A DNA stretch of 64,000 nt, from positions 150,527-214,526 of the IMG/VR virus record IMGVR_UViG_3300024308_000188. The stretch is one strand, 5' to 3'. Below the pieces are notes generated by a model, which worked only from the letters and a program-made list of their open reading frames with translations, had not been told where the DNA came from and searched no databases. Source of the DNA: a virus. Numbering within the stretch: position 1 is the first letter of the stretch; every line of letters begins with the position of its first letter. Positions 60,996 through 64,000 of the stretch are shown here, piece after piece. The translations under genes were made by a program, and so were the position numbers.

Positions 60996-63900
60996 TTACG
61001 GAATGTTTCCACCTGCAAAAATTGGATCACTAACAATATTGATTGTAACCAAGTTACTTTTCATTTCAACACCATTACTTGCTTTGATCCATAATATTGC
61101 CTCTACAACAAGCGAGTAACCTGATCCGCTATGTTCTTCGTTCGATTGATTCACAGCAAACGATGTTATTCTGTTCATTACATCGTAAGTAGTTGCTATC
61201 GACGGAACAGTAAGCTTTCTATTTCCATCATTAAATTTAACTGAGTATTCCCACTTATAAACATAAGTAAGTGCAGGATCATACGGATAATCACCAGCAG
61301 TATAGTATTTATTAAGTTGAGCTTGCGTACCCATACCACCATTTGCTTCAACAACAGCAATTTTTCCAGGCTGTTCTATGCCACCTGGATTTGTTTGGGT
61401 AGGAAAGCCGGAATAATCTATTGCAAACGCAACTGCACTTCCGTAAACTCTGACACCAGAGTTGTCCCAAGTATTTTTACTGTGTGAAGTAAAATAAGAT
61501 GGAGCAAAGTTCAAATCACCTACGGGTGTAGGTGAAGTGTTGGAGTTAGCAAAAGTTGCAATACCTTGAGCATCTACAATTGTACCGCTGTCAGTTCCAG
61601 TTAAGTTCAAATAGAAATTTTTTCCAATCGGACTTGCTTTTGGATCTAAAGTTGTTACCTTAACTTGAGCTGAAGTTGCCCCAGTTGGTATAGTAACTAT
61701 TTCAGATTTCGCAACGTAATCAGGATCAACTGTTGTCGGTGCTGGAATATAAAGAACATCCAATACAGTAAAATCTGAATCAGCTTTTGCTTCAGAAATA
61801 CCTGTCAACAATGGAGTATCAGGATATTGAGCAAGATGACGACCAAGCGTAACATCAGCATTAGTCGGATTTTTTGTCAGCTGCTCGTTCCAGTAAAACT
61901 TTACACCAACAAAACAATTCATTACATCACGAATTAAAATGTTTTGGGCAAGACGTTGGTTTGTCGCTCTAAAATAACAATGAAGCACTCGATTTTGTTT
62001 AACTTGATCTGCAATGGCAATACCAACAGGACTTTTATATCCTTGAAGTACCCGCGCCATATAATGCACACCAGCCGCACTGAATTGACCAACTTCACCC
62101 CAACGTCTACTATTCGCAATCGTAATAATATCATATGGTGTAAAATTTTGAGTTGTATAATCATCACGCACAACATGAACATTCATGCCATAAATGTTTA
62201 TCATGCTTTGAATAAAGTTGGAACATATTTCAGAAAAATCACCAGCAGGATCTGCACTATCCGTTAAGATAATCCAACTTTTGCCATTTAAGTTCCCTAA
62301 ACGATGTTTCCAAGCATTCACAACTAATTTTGCATCAGGCGAAAGATTAGCGAATGAACTTGTTTCCAAGTTTTGCCAGTAGTTGGTGTTTCTTCCCATT
62401 ATATGAGAAGGATCATTTGTAGCCGCAGCATTTTTATGTTCAGGGTTTGCCAAATTTCCCCAACCATTATCAAATACAACACTAGCATTCGGCCAATTCT
62501 GTACACCAAAACGCAATGTCTTGCTGTCGAAATTTGCGGTTTCTGTAGGTGAATCATTATCCTGAAAAATACCATAAATGTCCGGTAATCCAGCATAATC
62601 AGATCCTGCACCGCCAGAACTTTTCGCAGTTCCGTCTTGCGTTGAAACACTTACATGCACATCATTTGGAACCGGTAAACTTGATGTGACTGTGAATGTA
62701 GCAAAATCACTTTTCACACACTGAACATCATTAACAGTGATCTCAAATTCATCGTTACAAACTGGAATTGTTTTATCATCCAACTCAATATCAAGTAATT
62801 CTACTGGACATCCTACAAAGTAAGTCCAAGAACTTCCGATTGGCGCATCAATACGTACAGCAATGCGTTTACGAGTATCACCATGTTCAGCCGCTTTAAT
62901 AAAAAATTGAGTAAATGTAGTTCTCTTACCTTCAGTGTACGCAACAAGTTTTCCGTCAATATCAAAAACAGTTACAGTATAAGTAAAATCTCCGTAACCT
63001 GTTGCTTTAATACTGACTACTCCGTTTTCAACACCATTATCCATGTCATAGTTATCTTCGGTGCTACCGTGACCCATGCTACTTAAACCAGCAACAGGAG
63101 TTTCACAGTCCCAAGGATTTTCTCTGTATCCAGGAGTGTTTTGACAGAATAATGTGTAGTACCAACTCATAATATCTTCGCCGTATTGACGAACATCAGC
63201 ACTCACACGAATCATTAAATCTGGAACGGGAATACTAAAACGATTTGGTTCCCATAAAAATTGAATCATTCCCAACAAACTTTTTGGATCCATTGTGCTA
63301 CCGATACGCAAGCCTCCGTGATAAACTTCAAATTTATCAAGGTTCATCCAACTTGTGTAATCAATAACCATTAAGGCAAGTTCGTTTGGATCTGCATTTT
63401 CACCTACATAGTGGTGAAATTCGTAAAACCATTTGCCATCATTTGTTTTGTAGTCACGAGGAAAAACTGTTGCGTGGCACGGTGCAGGAAATAAAGGAGT
63501 TCCACTATATTCATCAGTTCTTATTAAAACCTGATGCAGTGGATCTTCTAAATCTAAATCATAAACACTGAGCATTTGTTTTGGCCCAGTTACCATGTAT
63601 GTCCAACGTGTACTTTCTTGACCACGAACACGAATCATTACACGACTTTCACCTTCGCCAGCAAGTGCATCAAAAAAGAATTCAATTTTGTAACGATCTT
63701 TAATGCGACCACACGTTGTTGCAATACGTTGACCTAAATAATAAACGTCAACACTAATACCTACATCGTCGTATGAAGCAAATATTACTTCGTACCATCC
63801 AGCAACTTGACCAAGATCATAAATTGTTTCAGTGATTTGAGCGCCACCACTAAAAGTAGTTGCCCACAAATAGTTTGGGTTCGCATAATTGCCACGACCT

Positions 63901-64000
63901 AGATTACTTGTAACACCTTCTGGATCGTAATATTCAAGAGCATAGTTTAATGCAGGTCTTTTAAGTGCAAAACCGCGAGGACTTCCTATCGCACGTTCTA
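60996..64000 (-). CDS. Giant adhesin-like virion protein (5' end outside window)
   Basis: The frame stays open to the right edge (upstream of the first TTG at 63869 it reads on through ERAIGSPRGFALKRP), so the N-terminus is missing. Two copies of a domain ending G-x-x-W-T-Y (ITETIYDLGQVAGWYEVIF and DMDNGVENGVVSIK) are followed by a Calx-beta half (ATFTVTSSLPVPNDVHVSVS, QDGTAKSSG near 62630), an alpha/beta insert to about 61735 (KSWIILTDSADPAGDF, YDIITIANSRRWGEVG), and the second Calx-beta half (DYVAKSEIVTIPTGATSAQV). Same build as the 57042 product but without Hint. Confidence 0.75.
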   Translation of the reverse strand, partial: ERAIGSPRGFALKRPALNYALEYYDPEGVTSNLGRGNYANPNYLWATTFSGGAQITETIYDLGQVAGWYEVIFASYDDVGISVDVYYLGQRIATTCGRIKDRYKIEFFFDALAGEGESRVMIRVRGQESTRWTYMVTGPKQMLSVYDLDLEDPLHQVLIRTDEYSGTPLFPAPCHATVFPRDYKTNDGKWFYEFHHYVGENADPNELALMVIDYTSWMNLDKFEVYHGGLRIGSTMDPKSLLGMIQFLWEPNRFSIPVPDLMIRVSADVRQYGEDIMSWYYTLFCQNTPGYRENPWDCETPVAGLSSMGHGSTEDNYDMDNGVENGVVSIKATGYGDFTYTVTVFDIDGKLVAYTEGKRTTFTQFFIKAAEHGDTRKRIAVRIDAPIGSSWTYFVGCPVELLDIELDDKTIPVCNDEFEITVNDVQCVKSDFATFTVTSSLPVPNDVHVSVSTQDGTAKSSGGAGSDYAGLPDIYGIFQDNDSPTETANFDSKTLRFGVQNWPNASVVFDNGWGNLANPEHKNAAATNDPSHIMGRNTNYWQNLETSSFANLSPDAKLVVNAWKHRLGNLNGKSWIILTDSADPAGDFSEICSNFIQSMINIYGMNVHVVRDDYTTQNFTPYDIITIANSRRWGEVGQFSAAGVHYMARVLQGYKSPVGIAIADQVKQNRVLHCYFRATNQRLAQNILIRDVMNCFVGVKFYWNEQLTKNPTNADVTLGRHLAQYPDTPLLTGISEAKADSDFTVLDVLYIPAPTTVDPDYVAKSEIVTIPTGATSAQVKVTTLDPKASPIGKNFYLNLTGTDSGTIVDAQGIATFANSNTSPTPVGDLNFAPSYFTSHSKNTWDNSGVRVYGSAVAFAIDYSGFPTQTNPGGIEQPGKIAVVEANGGMGTQAQLNKYYTAGDYPYDPALTYVYKWEYSVKFNDGNRKLTVPSIATTYDVMNRITSFAVNQSNEEHSGSGYSLVVEAILWIKASNGVEMKSNLVTINIVSDPIFAGGNIP

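Overview
The window is a gene-dense, AT-rich stretch of a very large tailed-phage genome. The evidence for a phage is a large terminase with an intein, a portal protein, a DnaB-type helicase, a two-subunit type II topoisomerase, a flap-type 5' exonuclease, a peptidase-M15 endolysin and a long run of tail or fibre genes. A lipoprotein spanin candidate with a lipobox and a C-terminal membrane segment points to a Gram-negative host. The topoisomerase pair, a sigma-like protein and a recurring intergenic CTGTAAATA motif (compare the T4 late promoter TATAAATA) suggest a large myovirus-like lifestyle. I cannot name the phage or the host from sequence alone. I see no tRNA, CRISPR array or insertion sequence.

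Layout, plus strand 1-36429: (a) 1-7477 is a cluster of low-complexity proteins, some extremely Glu/Asp-rich and some Lys/Ala/Pro-rich like histone H1 tails, separated by hairpins and CTGTAAAT motifs. (b) 7557-12923 holds the type II topoisomerase B-like and A-like subunits with four small unknown genes. (c) 13025-18902 is a replication and transcription block: an unknown helical protein, an HNH endonuclease nested between two overlapping genes, a Cys-rich protein ending in a SAP-like module, a sigma-like protein, a small helical protein and the DnaB-type helicase. (d) 18955-25675 is the packaging block: an unknown protein, the terminase large subunit with an intein inside its P-loop, a degenerate terminase-like paralogue, a zinc-finger peptide and the portal. 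(e) 25672-36429 is a run of small genes, mostly unknown, that includes the 5' exonuclease, the endolysin, a 42-residue membrane protein, a P-loop kinase, a MazG-like protein and a stand-alone terminase-like ATPase.

At 36430-36476 the strands converge on a terminator. The minus strand 36477-64000 reads leftwards as one long, tightly packed late operon. It starts off the right edge with two very large adhesin-like proteins (split Calx-beta domains; one ends in a self-processing Hint domain), then a collagen-like protein, fibre proteins sharing a short beta module, a secreted binding-protein-like product and two membrane coiled-coil proteins. A tandem family of diverged virion-type proteins, several with discoidin-like domains, follows, and the operon ends in a lysis-type cassette of membrane proteins, a DUF1353 protein and a u-spanin candidate.

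The most unusual features are three terminase-like proteins in one genome segment (one full-length with an intein, one lacking the P-loop, one ATPase-only), two different Hint-fold elements, an expanded tandem virion-protein family, two neighbouring genes with Calx-beta domains interrupted at the same place, and the paired polyacidic/polybasic cluster.
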